A DNA stretch of 64,000 nt from Malaya genurostris (GCF_030247185.1 NC_080572.1:83248935-83312934); one strand, 5' to 3'. Numbered from the stretch's first letter, positions 13,397-26,600 are shown. Numbers and translations: made by a program. Notes: a model not told the origin generated them from the sequence alone.

Positions 13397-13766
13397 CGGG
13401 GCACGTCCAGAAAGTAAATATCACTCTCACAGTCGTAGGTAATACTTTTTCTACATGTTGACAACACTGTTTGTTGAAAACTCTTAACGCAATAGCGTCC
13501 CTCGCGAAAAATGTCTCTCGTATCGCCTGAAAAGTGCGTGTTCAACGGACAAGGAGGTGAAGATGGAGGTATCCGCCTAGGCGGAAGATTTTTTTAACCA
13601 AACAAAAAATTGATCCCGCGGCTCAACACTTGCATGGAGAGGGGTTATGACTATGTAGAAAAAAACACTTACATATGTATAAGTGTACCAAGTATGATTA
13701 AGTTTTAATAAATTTTCTTTGAACCCTAAAAAAAATTAAGTACACTTACTTTCTGGACGTGCCTGG
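13397..13766 (+). mobile_element. Deleted mariner-type element, 370 bp
   Basis: Terminal inverted repeats share GGCACGTCCAGAAAGTAA (left end CGGGGCACG, reversed right end CCAGGCACG), with TA at 13395-13396 and 13767-13768. Near the right end GAGGGGTTATGACTATGTAGAAA resembles the code for the mariner C-terminus (G-D-Y-V-E-K type), split here into GAGGGGTTATGAC and TATGTAGAAA. The 370-bp size and lack of a catalytic region indicate an internal-deletion derivative. Confidence 0.7.
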
Positions 13767-15113
13767 TACAACAACCAAGTAATTGTCACCGATAACCATT
13801 TCCAACTCGTTTTCCTTTCTTCTTTGCTCACACGTGTTGGTGCTGATTTTTTTCTTTGAAATCCAGAATTTAGTTATACAACATACAACGTGTGCCAGTT
13901 AGTTTAATGGTTTAATTTTTTGAGTGGAATAAAATGTTGTTGGTAAGTATGCCTTCGAATGCCAACTCCAGAATAATACTACTTATTACTAGTCATTTTT
14001 CCACATCTTCATCACAAGTGAAGTGCTGCTCAGCAAATGCGTGAGACACCCATAAACGATAATAATGGACGGAAGAGACCAAATGTTAGGAATATGACGG
14101 ATAGGACAAATATTCGCATCTGACCTCAGCAATTATGCCCTTGACCGCGTTCACCGTGTGTGCGGGGGAAAAATTTCGCTCAATTTTTTTCGTTGTCTCT
14201 CATTCAACTCATGAGAAACCCTTTTTACCACCTTCTGAATGTTTCCCAAGACGAGAAGACTATCATAATTGGCTTGAGGTCTTTTTTTTTGCTCGCCCAA
14301 GGCATCTTTCCGGAAATGGAGTTCAGCTTTCTTTTTTTTTTTTTTTTTTGTTTGCTCACTTAACCAACGAAAGAGGCGGCAAATCTTATTCTGCCCCGGG
14401 TGCCAAATTTCCTCGGTACGCCAATTTTCGCAAATGCTTTTTACTTGGAAAGAATTTCGATATGTTCACTTCACTAAATGTACATGATACTTACTTGCAA
14501 TTTTTTTTTTTTATTCAATATTATAGTATAATTTTAAGGCACACTGCTTAAGCTCTAAGATGCCAAGGGTATTTACTAATCTTAATTACGACTAACTTAA
14601 AACTAGAAAAGTATCATTATGTAATGTAGCGGTAGCGGATTCTCGAGAAGCTATCGGTAGTGGCCGGTGAATTGAATATCGCATGAGGGTCTTCCATATG
14701 CCGTTGGCGAAGATCCATGTTGGCCGCATCCTTCGGTCCGCGTGGGTCCGCGGGAAACACCCCCAGGCTACGAAGGCCCGGCGGGTGGCCCGCATGCTGG
14801 TTTTCGACTGGGGCGGCCTTCCGTGGACGATGATGGTGATGTTACGGAAGAGAATGAAAAAAAAAGTAAATATTGTGGAAACGGGGTAAAAAGGGGATGT
14901 GGGAACAAAATGTTTGAAAACGATAAAGATCTAATTAGTTGCCATCGGGATGGTGAAGAGATAGGGAAGGGGTAACGAAAAAGTTAGTGACAAAAAAAGA
15001 TCTTGTTAGTTCCAATGAAGATGGTGGACAGGGACGGGGATCGAGAGAATCGGGCGGATGTTAGTGTCGAACCTGTAGGTGGAGTTTATACTTTCTGAGC
15101 GAGGGATAACACA

Positions 15114-18100
15114 TTACACTTGTATATCAATGTGTTTAAGGTACTGGTATATGAGAAGCATATATAAACTATCCCGACTCGCCAACACATCCCGAACCGG
15201 AACCTCAGGCGGTCTACCTCGGGCCCTAAGGGATTCCAGTAGCTTCGACCTGGCGTCACGATACTCTACGCACGACCACACGACATGCTCGATGTCCTGA
15301 TAACCGTCGCCACAGGTGCAGAGACCGCTCTCCGCAAGCCCAACACGCCGGAGATGTGCGTTGAAGGTGTAGTGATTTGACATGAGCCGCGACATAACAC
15401 GAATGAAATCGCGACTCACGTTCATCCCCCTGAACCAAGGTTTCGTCGATACCCTAGGGATAATGGAATGTAGCCATCGTCCCAGTTCGCCATTGCTCCA
15501 TGAAGTTTGCCAACTTTCGAGAGTTTTCTGACGAGAGATACTGAAAAATTCATTGAAGCAGATTGGTCTTTCATAAATATCACCTTCTAATGCGCCCACC
15601 TTAGCCAATGAGTCTGCCTTTTCATTGCCTGGAATGGAACAATGCGAAGGGACCCAGACTAACGATATTAAATAAGACCGTTCAGATAAAGTTCGCAAGT
15701 GTTCCCGTATTTTCCCCAGGAAATATGGGGGATACTTTCCTGGCTTCATTGCCCGGAGAGCTTCTATTGAGCTTAGACTGTCCGTGACAATGAAGTAATG
15801 GTCTTTGGGCAAGGTTTCAATGATCTCAAGGGTGTACTGAATAGCAGCTAATTCTGCGACGTAGACTGAAGCCGGATCACTGAGTTTGTACGAAGCGGTG
15901 ATGTTTTGATTGAAGATGCCGAAGCCTGTGGACCTGTTGATGTTTGAACCGTCAGTGTAAAACACCTTTTCACAGTTGACTGTTCTAAATTTATTATAAA
16001 AAATATTTGGGGCCACTTGAGGGCGCACATGATCCGGGATTCCACGAATTTCTTCTCTCATGGATGTGTCGAAAAACACAGTAGAATCAGAAGTATCCAA
16101 GAAATGAGCACGATTGGAAACAAACGAAGAAGGATTAATATTCTGAGCCATGTAATCAAAATACAAGGACATAAAACGGGTTTGAGAATTGAGCTCGACA
16201 AGCCTTTCGAAATTTTCAATCACCATCGGATTCAGGATGTCGCATCGAATTAGCAATCGATATGATAGATCCCAGAATCGATTTTTCAACGGTAAGACGC
16301 CCGCCAGTACTTCAAGACTCATCGTATGAGTCGACTGCATGCAACCTAAGGCAATACGCAAACAACGATACTGAATTCTTTCCAGCTTGATGAAATGAGT
16401 GTTCGCCGCGGATCGGAAGCAAAAGCATCCGTATTCCATCACGGACAATATCGTTGTTTGGTATAACCTGATCAGGTCTCCTGGGTGGGCACCCCACCAT
16501 GATCCGGTTATTGTACGAAGAAAATTGATTCTCTGTTGGCATTTTTGTTTCAGATACCTAATGTGACATCCCCAGGTGCCTTTGGAGTCGAAGCAGACCC
16601 CGAGATATTTAAATGTGAAGACCTGAGCTATGGTTTCACCCCCTAGTTGAAGCTGTAATTGTGCTGGTTCTCGCTTCCTTGAAAATACAACCAGCTCAGT
16701 TTTCTCCGTAGAGAACTCGATACCCATTTGAAGAGCCCATGTCGACAAGTTGTCGAGGGTATCTTGCAATGGTCCTTGGAGATCGGCAGCTTTGGGTCCT
16801 ATAATAGACACAACGCTGTCGTCGGCAAGTTGTCTTAGCGTGCAAGATGTGTTGATACATTCATCAATGTTGTTCACGTAAAAGTTGTATAAAAGGGGGC
16901 TTAAGCATGAGCCCTGAGGAAGACCCATGTAACTGAATCGTATTGTCGACAAATCACCATGCGCGAAATACATGTATTTCTCGGACAACAGATTATACAA
17001 AAAGTTATTCAAAATTGGTGAAAGACCATGCTGATGCAACTTCTCAGATAGGATGTTTATGGAAACTGAATCAAAAGCCCCCTTGATGTCTAGGAAAACT
17101 GACGCCATTTGTTCTTTACGAGCAAATGCCATTTGAATTTCGGTTGAGAGCAACGCAAGACAATCGTTCGTTCCTTTACCCCTGCGGAAACCAAATTGTG
17201 TATCTGAAAGTAAGCCATTAGTCTCGACCCAATTGTCTAGACGAAACAGAATCATTTTTTCGAACAATTTCCGGATACAGGAAAGCATAGCAATCGGCCG
17301 ATACGAATTGTGATCGGAGGCAGGTTTCCCTGGTTTTTGAATGGCGATAACTCTTACTTGTCTCCAGTCATGTGGGACAATATTATCCTCAAGAAGCCTA
17401 TTGAATAAATTCAATAAGCGCCTTTTGGCAGAGTCAGGCAAATTTTTCAACAAGTTGAATTTGATTTTGTCTAACCCCGGAGATTTATTGTTACACGATA
17501 AAAGCGCAAGTGAGAACTCGACCATCGAAAAAGGTGTTTCGTTTCTGTTTGATGAAGCGACGCGCATGATTGTCTGTTCCGGAACAGAGTCAGGACATAC
17601 TTTTTTAGCGAAATCGAATATCCAGCGGTTAGAATATTCCTCGCTTTCGTTTGTGGTGTTTTTGTTGCGCATTCGTCGGGCTGTGTTCCAAAGAGTGCTC
17701 ATTGATGTTTCTCTCGATAATCCGTCTACGAATCGACGCCAATAACCGCTTTTCTTCGCTTTAATCAAGCTTTTCATTTTAGCGTCTAATGCCGCGTAGT
17801 TTCTGAAATTATCAGGTGTTCCGTTTTTCCTAAACTCGACAAATGATGCAGTTCTCTCCGCGTTTAATTCTGAGCACTCTTTGTCCCACCACGGGTTGGG
17901 GGGACGGATGTTAGTTTTCGTGCCGGGTACACGTTTCGTCTGAGCTTGAGTCGCGGTGTCGAGAATCAAGCCAGCCAAAAACGTGTACTCTTCCTCCGGA
18001 GGAAGTTCTTGTGTTGTTACTAGTTTCTCAGATATCGAGGTCGCATAGCTATTCCAATCAATATTTCTTGTGAGGTCATACGAAACATTGATTGTTTCCG

Positions 18101-18794
18101 ATGGTCTTAATCCGGTGGCGATTGAAATTACGATAGGCAGATGATCGCTACCGTGGGGATCAGGGATTACCTTCCACGTGCAACCCAACCGTAGCGATGT
18201 CGAGCAAAGGGATAAGTCTAGCGCACTTGGTCTTGCTGGTGGTGCAGGAATTCGTGTCATTTCTCCCGTATTCAAGATTGTCATATTGAAGTTGTCGCAG
18301 ATATCATGGATCATAGTTGATCTGTTATCGTCGTGAAGACAGCCCCATCCCGTACCGTGTGAGTTAAAGTCTCCTAAAACCAACGTCGGTGCGGGAAGAA
18401 GCTCTATGATATCATTGAGCCGCCGATGCCCAACCGAGGCTCTTGGAGGAATGTAGATGGAAGCAATGCAAAGGTCCTTGCCTTTGATTGTAACATGACA
18501 TGCGACAACTTCAATACCTGGTATCGAGGGGAGGTTAATGCGATAGAAAGAATAGCACTTTTTGATCCCCAAAAGTACTCCTCCATAGGAATCATCTCGA
18601 TCCAGACGAATAATGTTAAAATCGTGGAAGTTTAAGGGTATTTCAGAAGTTAGCCAAGTTTCGCACAATGCAAATGCGTCACATTTCAGATTATTTACTA
18701 GAAATTTGAAAGGATCTATTTTTGGGATGATACTTCTTCAATTCCACTGTATAACAGTGATTGTATCCGTGACCTCGGTGGGTGTCTTAGCCAT
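15114..18794 (-). pseudogene. I-clade ORF2 polyprotein (endonuclease, RT, RNase H), one in-frame stop
   Basis: The start is ATG at 18792-18794, overlapping the ORF1 stop. After about 18 codons TGA (18738-18740) replaces the Cys expected in the WNCRS motif. The rest, 1184 residues from 18668 down, is open. In order: APE-type endonuclease (CETWLT, LGDFNSH, GSDHLPIV); reverse transcriptase (SYRPIAMLS, FLDIKGAFDSV, GLPQGSCLSPLLYN, QLADDSVV); RNase H (FYTDGSN, AELAAI, TDSLSSI, PSHCSIPGNEKAD); and a C-terminal Cys/His cluster CTCGDGYQDIEHVVWSC. All catalytic motifs look intact, so only the early stop disables it. This is the best preserved polymerase in the window. Confidence 0.85.
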
Positions 18795-20087
18795 CGAAGG
18801 ATACGATCGCTGAAAGAAGGGGCCATTTTGCAGTCAACTGCTTCAAGAATGTGTTAACTGTAGGAATAAAAGCCATTATCAGGCTTTTAAGAGGTTCAGA
18901 AATATTGAAAGTAGACATGATCCAGTCCACAATATCAGAGAATTTAACAAACCCAGTATTTGGTAAATTTTCTGACTGATCTTTAGGGACTTTCGGGGGT
19001 TTTGAAGTCCCAGGAAGTGATGGAAATTCTTGCTCGGAATTTAATTTTCCAAGGCCTGGAGCTTTTTTCTCTGGTTTTTTGCCATCACTACCAGTTGTTG
19101 TAATTTTTCGGAACCCATCAGAGGACATCTTCGAACCCTTACTAGGGAGCTTTTGAGAAGATTTATTTCTTCTCTTTCTAATTGATGAGCTATGAGGGAC
19201 AGCCGAAGATGTACCTTCGAGGGGGTCATCATATTCGCTCTCGTCAGTTGACAAGTAAGCGTAAGGATTTTCGGTAGGTGGCGTAGCACATTTCAACATT
19301 TCTGCAAAAGAGCGTTTGGAATGTTGCTTAAGTGAACGCTTCATTTTATCCTTACGCAATTTGTACACGGGACAATCAGAGAGGTCATGCGGCCTCTCCT
19401 TACAGTAGAGACACTTATATTGTCTCCACTGCAGGAGTTATCCGCATGACTCCCTCCACACTTTATACACCGGGATTTATTGCAACAATGGGATGCTGTA
19501 TGTCCCAATTGTTTGCAATTGGTGCAGTTCATGACCCGCGGCACAAAAAGACGAACAGGTAAACGGACTCGGTCCAGGAGGACGTAATTAGGCAAAGCCG
19601 AGCCAGCGAAAGTCACCCGATACGAGTCTGATGGGATATAGGACTTAGTCCCATCCTCAGCGGTCGATACTGAACGCAATTGCTTGCAGTCCAGTATCTT
19701 AAAGTTCTTGAGTAGGGGGTTTTTAAAACCGCCTGCCCCATGCTTAAGAACGTCCTCGCAAGTCAGACTCGGATCGGTGATCACGCCGTCTATCTCGACT
19801 TCGCGAGCTGGTACGTATACGCGATACTCCCGCGTGAAATTCTCACTTCGAACGATCTCATTAGCCTGTTTTGCACTGGCTAACAAGACCCTAAGCTTGT
19901 CCGGGCGTACTTTCTCAATTTTTTGTACAGTATTGTATCGCGAGGACAGGTCATTAGAAAGTTTTAGAAGGTTCAATTTTTTACCATTCGCTTTGGTCCG
20001 GATGTAAACCGCATACGGTCCGGCCGAGAGTGCAAGCCCATCGGGATAGCTTCTAATGCGAGATTAATTGCCATCAGAAGCATCCAT
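18787..20087 (-). pseudogene. I-clade ORF1 (gag-like, zinc knuckles), stop and frameshift
   Basis: The start is ATG at 20085-20087 (MDASDGN), followed by TAA at codon 8. The frame then continues through YPDGLALSAGPYAVYIRTK and a 200-residue nucleic-acid-binding region. Knuckles are CTNCKQLGHTASHC and CIKCGGSHADNSC, then after a frameshift near 19430 CLYCKERPHDLSDC. The C-terminal part is Lys/Ser-rich and ends ...LLSAIVSFDG. Its TAA at 18787-18789 overlaps the ORF2 start, giving the compact ORF1/ORF2 junction usual in this clade. Confidence 0.8.
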
Positions 20088-20690
20088 TTGATCATCTAGG
20101 GGAAGGTCAGGCAATTCTGTGCCTTTTGTCATGGCACGGAAATGTGTCCGTGCGGGTAAATATTAGGGGGCAATAAAAATCTAATGGTACTGAACAACAG
20201 GGAAAAAGAAAAAAAATACTTAGCTTTAGCTCTCGAAGGGTGATCGGCCGACAAGGCCCGGTCCTAGGCGACCGGTGAATACTCCAGTTCAATAAAGTGC
20301 AAAAAACCTCTTTGAGGAAAAAGCACTTTGTTTTTAGTCTCTCACTACACTGTCCAATGAAACCAATCTTTTTATCACTATATATATTTATCACTGTTTC
20401 TAATGTACAACGATATATACGCAGCGCCCAGCGCTGGCGCTGGCTAACGGTACCACACGCAGTGCTGCTTTACACAAGCTCACAGTCGGCCTTGAGAACG
20501 GATTAATTAGAACTATCACTCGACCGCACTGATGCACACAATAGAATACGGGATGACCTTGATAACGGAATAAAACAATTCACCACGCGATTGGAGAAAG
20601 CAGAATTTACGTCCGATCGATCCGATAGTCACGGCACGAATGACTTACTTGCAATTGACAAAACAGCAATAGTTTTTTTGGAACGTGATA

Positions 20691-21918
20691 AGGAGTGTAT
20701 CGATAAGTAGTTAGCAGTTATTACTCTGAAATGGCTTAATTTTTTGCAGCGTGTTTTGCGGTGACATGTTTGTTTACATGTCAATAACAGCTGCGCAATC
20801 GATTGGTTTCGGTACGGTTTATCGTTTCAATGATGAGTCGAATTGATCCGGAAACGCGAAAGAAAATTCTGCACACTTGATGCTCAGAAAGTGGTGTCAC
20901 GTACAATGAAATTGCAAAACGGGTGAAAGTGCACCACACCAGTGTCAAAAATATTATCGAGAAGTTCGGTGAAGGATTTGTCCCGATCCGGTAGGAAAAC
21001 AGTCCCCAGTACATCAGGAAAAACCCATCGGCGCGACGCGGGATTTGGCCAAGCAGTTCAACACCAGCATCGGGATGATTCAACGGATCAAAGTTCGGAA
21101 CTCCCTGAAAACGTGCAAGAAACAGAAGGTGCCGAAAAAGTCCCTGGTACAGCAAGCTCAGGCCAAAACAAGAGCGCGAAAACTGTATAACCGGATTCTA
21201 CCGAATAAAGACGAATGCATCGTGATCGACGACGAAACCTACGCCAAGGAAGACTCACGAGCGCTGCCCGGACCGCAATATTATACGAAATCGGTGTACC
21301 AGGACCTGGACGACGTGGACACCACGGTGGCGATGGTAAAGTTTGGGCAGAATGAGTTGGTCTGGCAAACAATTTGTACCTGTGGTTTGCGATCGTCGAT
21401 TTTCTTCACAAAGGGCACAATTAACGCCAAGGTGTACGAGGAAGAATGTTTGAAGAAGAGAATGCTTCCACTGTACAGAAAGCATTGGCTGGCCTGAATT
21501 GGCTCCAACCCACTGCGCCAACTCCGTTCTACAGTGGTTGTCAAAAAATAATGTACAATTCGTGGAAAAGGACATCAACCCACCGAATTGCCCGGATCTT
21601 CGGCCAATTGAAAGGGCAATTGTCAAGGGGCACTTTCGGAAGGAAGGTACAGTGTCTCAAAACATACAGGAGTTAAAAAAACACTGGACAGCTGCTACTA
21701 GGAAAGTCACAAAAGTAACTGTGCAGAATTTAATGAAGAATGTCAAATCCAAAGTGCGAGCGTTTCACAGAAACTAGGATTTTTTTCAATATAATCAGTG
21801 AAATGCATAAAAATGTAATTTTTCTACAATATATCGAAAACTCATGTCAAAATATGTTGTTTTTTTTCGCTTTTTTATTCAATAATCAATGTTGTTAACT
21901 ACTTTTCGATACACTCCT
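20691..21918 (+). mobile_element. Second DD37E Tc1/mariner family, 1,228 bp
   Basis: Terminal inverted repeats read AGGAGTGTATCGATAAGTAG on the left and AGGAGTGTATCGAAAAGTAG on the reversed right, continuing TTA. TA lies at 20689-20690 and 21919-21920. It sits only 34 bp beyond the I element's target duplication. It is distinct from the AAGACTGTCC family at 9702 and 61072. Confidence 0.85.
20830..21777 (+). pseudogene. DD37E transposase, multiply broken
   Basis: ATG at 20830 opens MMSRIDPETRKKILHT and then hits a stop. Later pieces give an HTH region (VTYNEIAKRVKVHHTSVKN, and DLAKQFNTSIGMIQRIK-like sequence). The catalytic part is IDDETYAKEDSRALPGPQYY, then VWQTICTCGL. The second catalytic site reads WPELAPTHC, where Glu replaces the expected Asp. 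The third is NPPNCPDLRPIE. Spacing to that Glu is again 37 residues. At least three frame changes and one stop mean it is inactive. Confidence 0.8.
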
Positions 21919-21920
21919 TA

Positions 21921-22879
21921 TTACTGTAAAAAATGACGCAATAGATTCGACGGTGCACTAATTCCTGTTTGCTTAAAAAATCCCGTTCAATTATCTGATG
22001 TGTGAATCTAAAATTTCACATTAGCAAATTCATTTTGCTATGCTGGTATCCGGAATAGTATATGTGAGTTGCGTATAGAATTACAAAAGACTATACCTTC
22101 TTACGTGGTCTTTTGTTGAAAAGACAAGTATTCCTGTAAATTGCCGGTAGGCTCAGTAATAAAATGTAACCAAACTGTAGGATAACGAAACAACAACAAT
22201 ATTTTTTTTAAAGGTGTTTATGACAAAATCAATAGATATATTAGTTAAACCGACATCCAACCAGCCAATTAACTTGACTTTTCTCAATTGGTATGCCTGG
22301 TCCATGTAGGTCATTATGGCTGCTTAAAACAATACAGTAAACTTCGAACAAAAAATTTCTATTCTGATGCAAAGTTTGACTGCGTAAGCCTACTTGATTG
22401 TGGCTTTTCCGGATCGATTGAGAACATATAAAACTAGAAAGAAGCTTTAGTTTCTGTTCTACCTCACCATGTTTCTCAACTTATTTTCCTAACTACTACA
22501 AAAGTAAGACACCAGTATTCTGATTCCCTTATCTCCTCTAATTATTTTTTTAAATATAATTTTATTTAATAGGACAAGAAAATTAACCATTGTCAAATAC
22601 AAAAACCTGTTCCTAATCCACCTGATGGTGTGATAATCACTTTCTCTTGCCTTGTCATTCAAACAGTCCTATAAAAACATATTTGTCTCATTAAGATAAT
22701 TCCTGATACGAATGTTGACTGATTTTTGACACCAATTCCTTCAAATGGTTTCGGCCTGTTCACAAACGCGGGATTAAACGTCACATTTTCGACAATACTC
22801 CCGAAACCAATAATATCAGCAATAATACATACATTTGAATTTGATCAGTGGTCACATTCTCAAAATAATGTGCAGACCG
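21921..22879. other. Unassigned intergenic sequence
   Basis: AT-rich, with no element ends or coding potential recognised. Confidence 0.3.
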
Positions 22880-23345
22880 AAATAAATGCGTCTTGTCGGT
22901 TACTGTCCTTATACGGTTATATCTCCGGAACCGGTTATATCTCCGGTGGTTGATCTTCAAACTTAATAAATGATTCAATACTACCTTTCAAACAAGCCAA
23001 AACTTGTTGAAACTGGCTCAGCCATTACTTAGAAAATTAAGTACTAAAAATTGTTACGTCACTTATACCGTTCGAGCCATCGAACTTAGCTTACAGTTCA
23101 AAACTGGCTCTCGAACGAACCTAACTTAATGAATAACGGTATAGCCATATTTGTGAAAATTAAGCTATGAGTAAAAATGGCGTATTTTCGGTTACGTCAC
23201 TTATATCATTACATCTCCAGAACCGAAAGGGAAAGCAAGTGACTTTCCAATCAGCCTAAGTTTGTAGCTTAGCCACCTCTGAGAGAATTGAGCGAAGAGA
23301 AAAATATACATTATGTCAGTTGCGTCAAAGTAAACTCCTGACTTT
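22880..23345. repeat. Diverged copy of the CCGGAACCGG repeat family
   Basis: Contains TATATCTCCGGAACCGG twice in short order, GGTTACGTCACTTATA twice, and phrases inverse to 9170-9450. Edges are unclear. Confidence 0.4.
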
Positions 23346-23424
23346 ACATTCCTTTTGTGGAATTTGGCCTTTCTTAGCGTACAGAACCATTGTATAACTA
23401 GTACTACGATCCTATTGACACTAA

Positions 23425-23618
23425 TGCCCCGTTTACACTTCTGCTGGCTGCCAGCATGCTGGTGTCAGTGTACTGCCCTCTTAGGAAAAAAACGTTCAAC
23501 GGTGGTCCTTCGTTAGTCTAATACTTTGGATCATTGGACCACAGTTGAACGTTTTTTCCTAAGGAGGCAGTACACTGACACCAGCATGCTGGCAGCCAGC
23601 AGAAGTGTAAACGGGGCA
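23425..23618. mobile_element. Hairpin-like MITE with TAA duplication (Harbinger-like)
   Basis: Two near-perfect inverted arms of about 83 bp begin TGCCCCGTTTACACTTCTGC and meet around a loop of about 28 bp. TAA flanks both sides (23422-23424 and 23619-23621). Three-base TWA duplication plus long terminal inverted repeats fits a PIF/Harbinger-type MITE. Arms differ at only a few positions, so the copy is fairly young or maintained. The transcript would form a long hairpin. Confidence 0.75.
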
Positions 23619-23621
23619 TAA

Positions 23622-26600
23622 GAATTCTTCCAGGTCGGGACTTGAACATACGACAACTGACTTGTAAGACCAGCGCCCTATGGCAGTTGTCGATCTTTGT
23701 GCGGTCAGGCTTAATTTTCATAAATCCACAGAAATGTGCAGATGGAACCCTAGGCATTGTATAGAACACGCAAAGTGCCGTACCAAGAAAAGATATTTGA
23801 AGCAAAATGAACACAAATATAAATATGACATAGCGAAAAAAAACCAAATCGGGCCAACCGGCTGTCAAGTTTTCTAGCTCCAGTTACCTCGAAAATATCA
23901 CAAATTGCTCATCGAAGTAGCCCGGTATCCGAGTATGTACGTGATATATGCTTTTTCGGCCAACCAACGCGGAACAATTTCAAGGCTTCGCAAGCTTTCG
24001 CCTTACTCCCACCTAGCACCATCCTTTTTCAACGGTGCCGCTATGTTGTTGTGTTGCGGTGGATGATGAAGAAGCTCATTTCACATTCCAAATGCCATGC
24101 TGCTCCATCAGCGATGACCGGTCGGGGTGAGTGTATTGATTGCCAAAATGATCTCAATAATTTTTCTTTGACTCTCCTGGGTCAGTCAGTTGGTTGGCCC
24201 GGGGGTCGCTCGATTGTGGATGCGCTGAAACTTTCGAAACTCTGCAAATATGCGGATAGCCCATCCACCCATCGATCGGTTGATTCGAGTGAGTGGTGGT
24301 CGTCTGTTTTCCAGTTTGCAGGACTTGTGCGGCTTTCATTCATACAAGAAGCAACTCGTAGGAAGCTCGCTTTTTGTTCACAACCAATATATAGTTCGTA
24401 CTAATCCGGTGCTGTTGGATTTCAGCTTCATTCCATCTCAGAATCAAAATTCATCTATTCCCTTGGGAAAGATTTTATGGAAAGTTAATTTAAATAATTA
24501 GATAAATTATAGATTTACTCTCTTTCTCTATTACTCCGTGCTGTCTTGCCTATGTTTCATTCCGAGAAATATATTTTAGAAAGCAAAAGATGTTTGATGT
24601 AGGGTTCAGAAAATCGCAAATTTCATCTCGCTATAATTAGCATACAGTAACGTATAATCAATACAATATTATTCTAGGAATATTAAAGATTTCATCAATA
24701 CTTTAAAATTCCACTGCTGTGAAAAATGATAAAAATATTACCATCAAAATAGTCATCTCATTAGTAAAATCGCCATATTGTTTGGCCGATTACAAAACTT
24801 TCGGTTAACGAGTTGTGATGATTAGATACCGTATCTTCGCTTCGTCTTTAAACAATACCGCAAAATAAATAGTTTTAAAATTGCTCAATACTTCTGTTAT
24901 AGCGACAGGAAAACTCGAAGCGAATGCACCTATTCTCATCTAACCCTGAAAGTCAATCTGTCGCACAGAGACACTAGATAGCACTTTAATTAATGCTTTT
25001 CGTATTTGAAATGACTACTGGAGCTGGGATGACTGGAGGCACGGTTTCCATAAATGATAGAAGCTTATATATTTGAAAACTTACAAATAATTGATCTGAG
25101 TCATCTATAAAGAACTTAGTTTGCAAGTTCTAGAAAACATTGATAGATGGTTTCTGTAACAATAAATATTTGTTTGATGTTCGATGTTTTCAAATTCTTG
25201 ACATTTAGCTGAATCTTTTTAAAATTCTTGGTAAGATATAACAAAGAATTTCAAGTCAGATATAGTGAACTGTGGAAGAGCATAAAAAGATATACGATCT
25301 CTAAAAACGTCAGTCGTTTCTCATCGAAAAATATTTCGCGCATATTGTTTGTCATTTTCATACAGAGAGGTTATGCAAGCATTTTAAAATCCGAGTTCAA
25401 TGCATAGGACACTGGTCTTACAAGGCAGTATAATCATTGAAATCTATCAAACAGTTTTTTATTATTGAATTTTTAAATTCGAAATTTTTCTGTACTAATA
25501 CACTAATACTGCCATTGTCTTTTTCTATTAAAAAGGCTGCAATTTTTTATTTCTTGTTTGAAAAATACTTGGTATCATCTATTTGATTACTGCAATCAAA
25601 AAGCCTAATGCAATTGTTCCATTGAGTACAATCGTAATTCTTCGAATGTTAAAAATCCCTCATCGGCATAAATGAAAACAAGCTTAAGTAAATGATTCGC
25701 ACACGTGTACCCACGGTGATTGATCCCAACCGCATCTTGAAACAACATTTTGGAAAACAAATTACCATCATAAGGCCCCTTCGATGGTAGCGATAGTAAC
25801 TTTTGAACGTCGTCTCTAATCCACCATCAGAGACATCCGTTTTTTATTCATCAGCTATCATGCATAAAAAAATCGGCAAAAACCGGGCCTGTAGAAAATT
25901 CCCCACTGTTGTTGATACAAATAATATACAAAACAGCCACGCTCTTATGCAAATTACAAGCTCGTGTGTGTAGCTAAGAAATTTTCCGGAACCTTCCTTC
26001 CGCCGAAAATAAAATCTTCATCACCACCACAAGGTAACAGGGTGGGATTTCAATGGATTTGAGGTAGTATTGCGCCTGAAAGCGAAGCATTGGAAAACGC
26101 CGGGTAAAAAGTAAAAATTTAAACATTTCTACGTAATTCCGAAAAGAGAGTGACAAATTCAGGCGAACCCGGCATTGGGCTTCTTTCCGGTATTTAAACA
26201 TTCAGCAGTAATAAAAAATGTTTCAAAATTTGCATTCGCTGTTCGCACGAAAAATCTTCATGTAATAACAAAATCCCCATTCTATCCACCCTGCCAGATT
26301 CAATGCCGAACCCAACTTTTCACAGGCATATACGTACACACACGAATCAGAAATGATCGCAGTAACGGGTTTAAAATACATGCCATCTCTGGTATGAGCC
26401 TCTCGTTCGCAGTCAGGTTGTTTGCATCTCAAGTGGATGGATGGGTAAACGACTGGCGATAATTTGCGCAGCAACCGTTTTACGAAACGATTCCAAATGG
26501 GTCCTTCGGGAGAAATTTGCTCACCTGAAAGGAAAAAGGTTAACAGTTTCCCATTCCTTACATCAACCAATTTCTCTACCTCGTGGTAAACGGCGATGTA

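Larger units (their letters stand above)
14503..20642 (-). mobile_element. Full-length I-clade non-LTR retrotransposon
   Basis: The element reads on the minus strand from a 5' end beginning CATTCGTGCCGTGACTATCG at 20642, through ORF1 and ORF2, to an A tail seen as a T run at 14503. The 14-bp direct repeat ACTTACTTGCAATT lies at 14489-14502 and 20643-20656, a clear target duplication. The total is about 6.1 kb: 5' UTR about 555 bp, ORF1 and ORF2 overlapping by a few bases, 3' UTR about 610 bp. The RNase H domain, the Cys-rich ORF2 tail and the three-knuckle ORF1 fit the I clade, known in mosquitoes as MosquI. The name is inferred from memory of the family. Confidence 0.85.

Noticed and set aside
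14135..14551. 138-codon frame rich in Phe
   Set aside because: Driven by T runs and overlaps the 3' edge of the I element, with no domain.
24051..24404. 117-codon frame
   Set aside because: No motif, no splice context and no homologous copy in the window.
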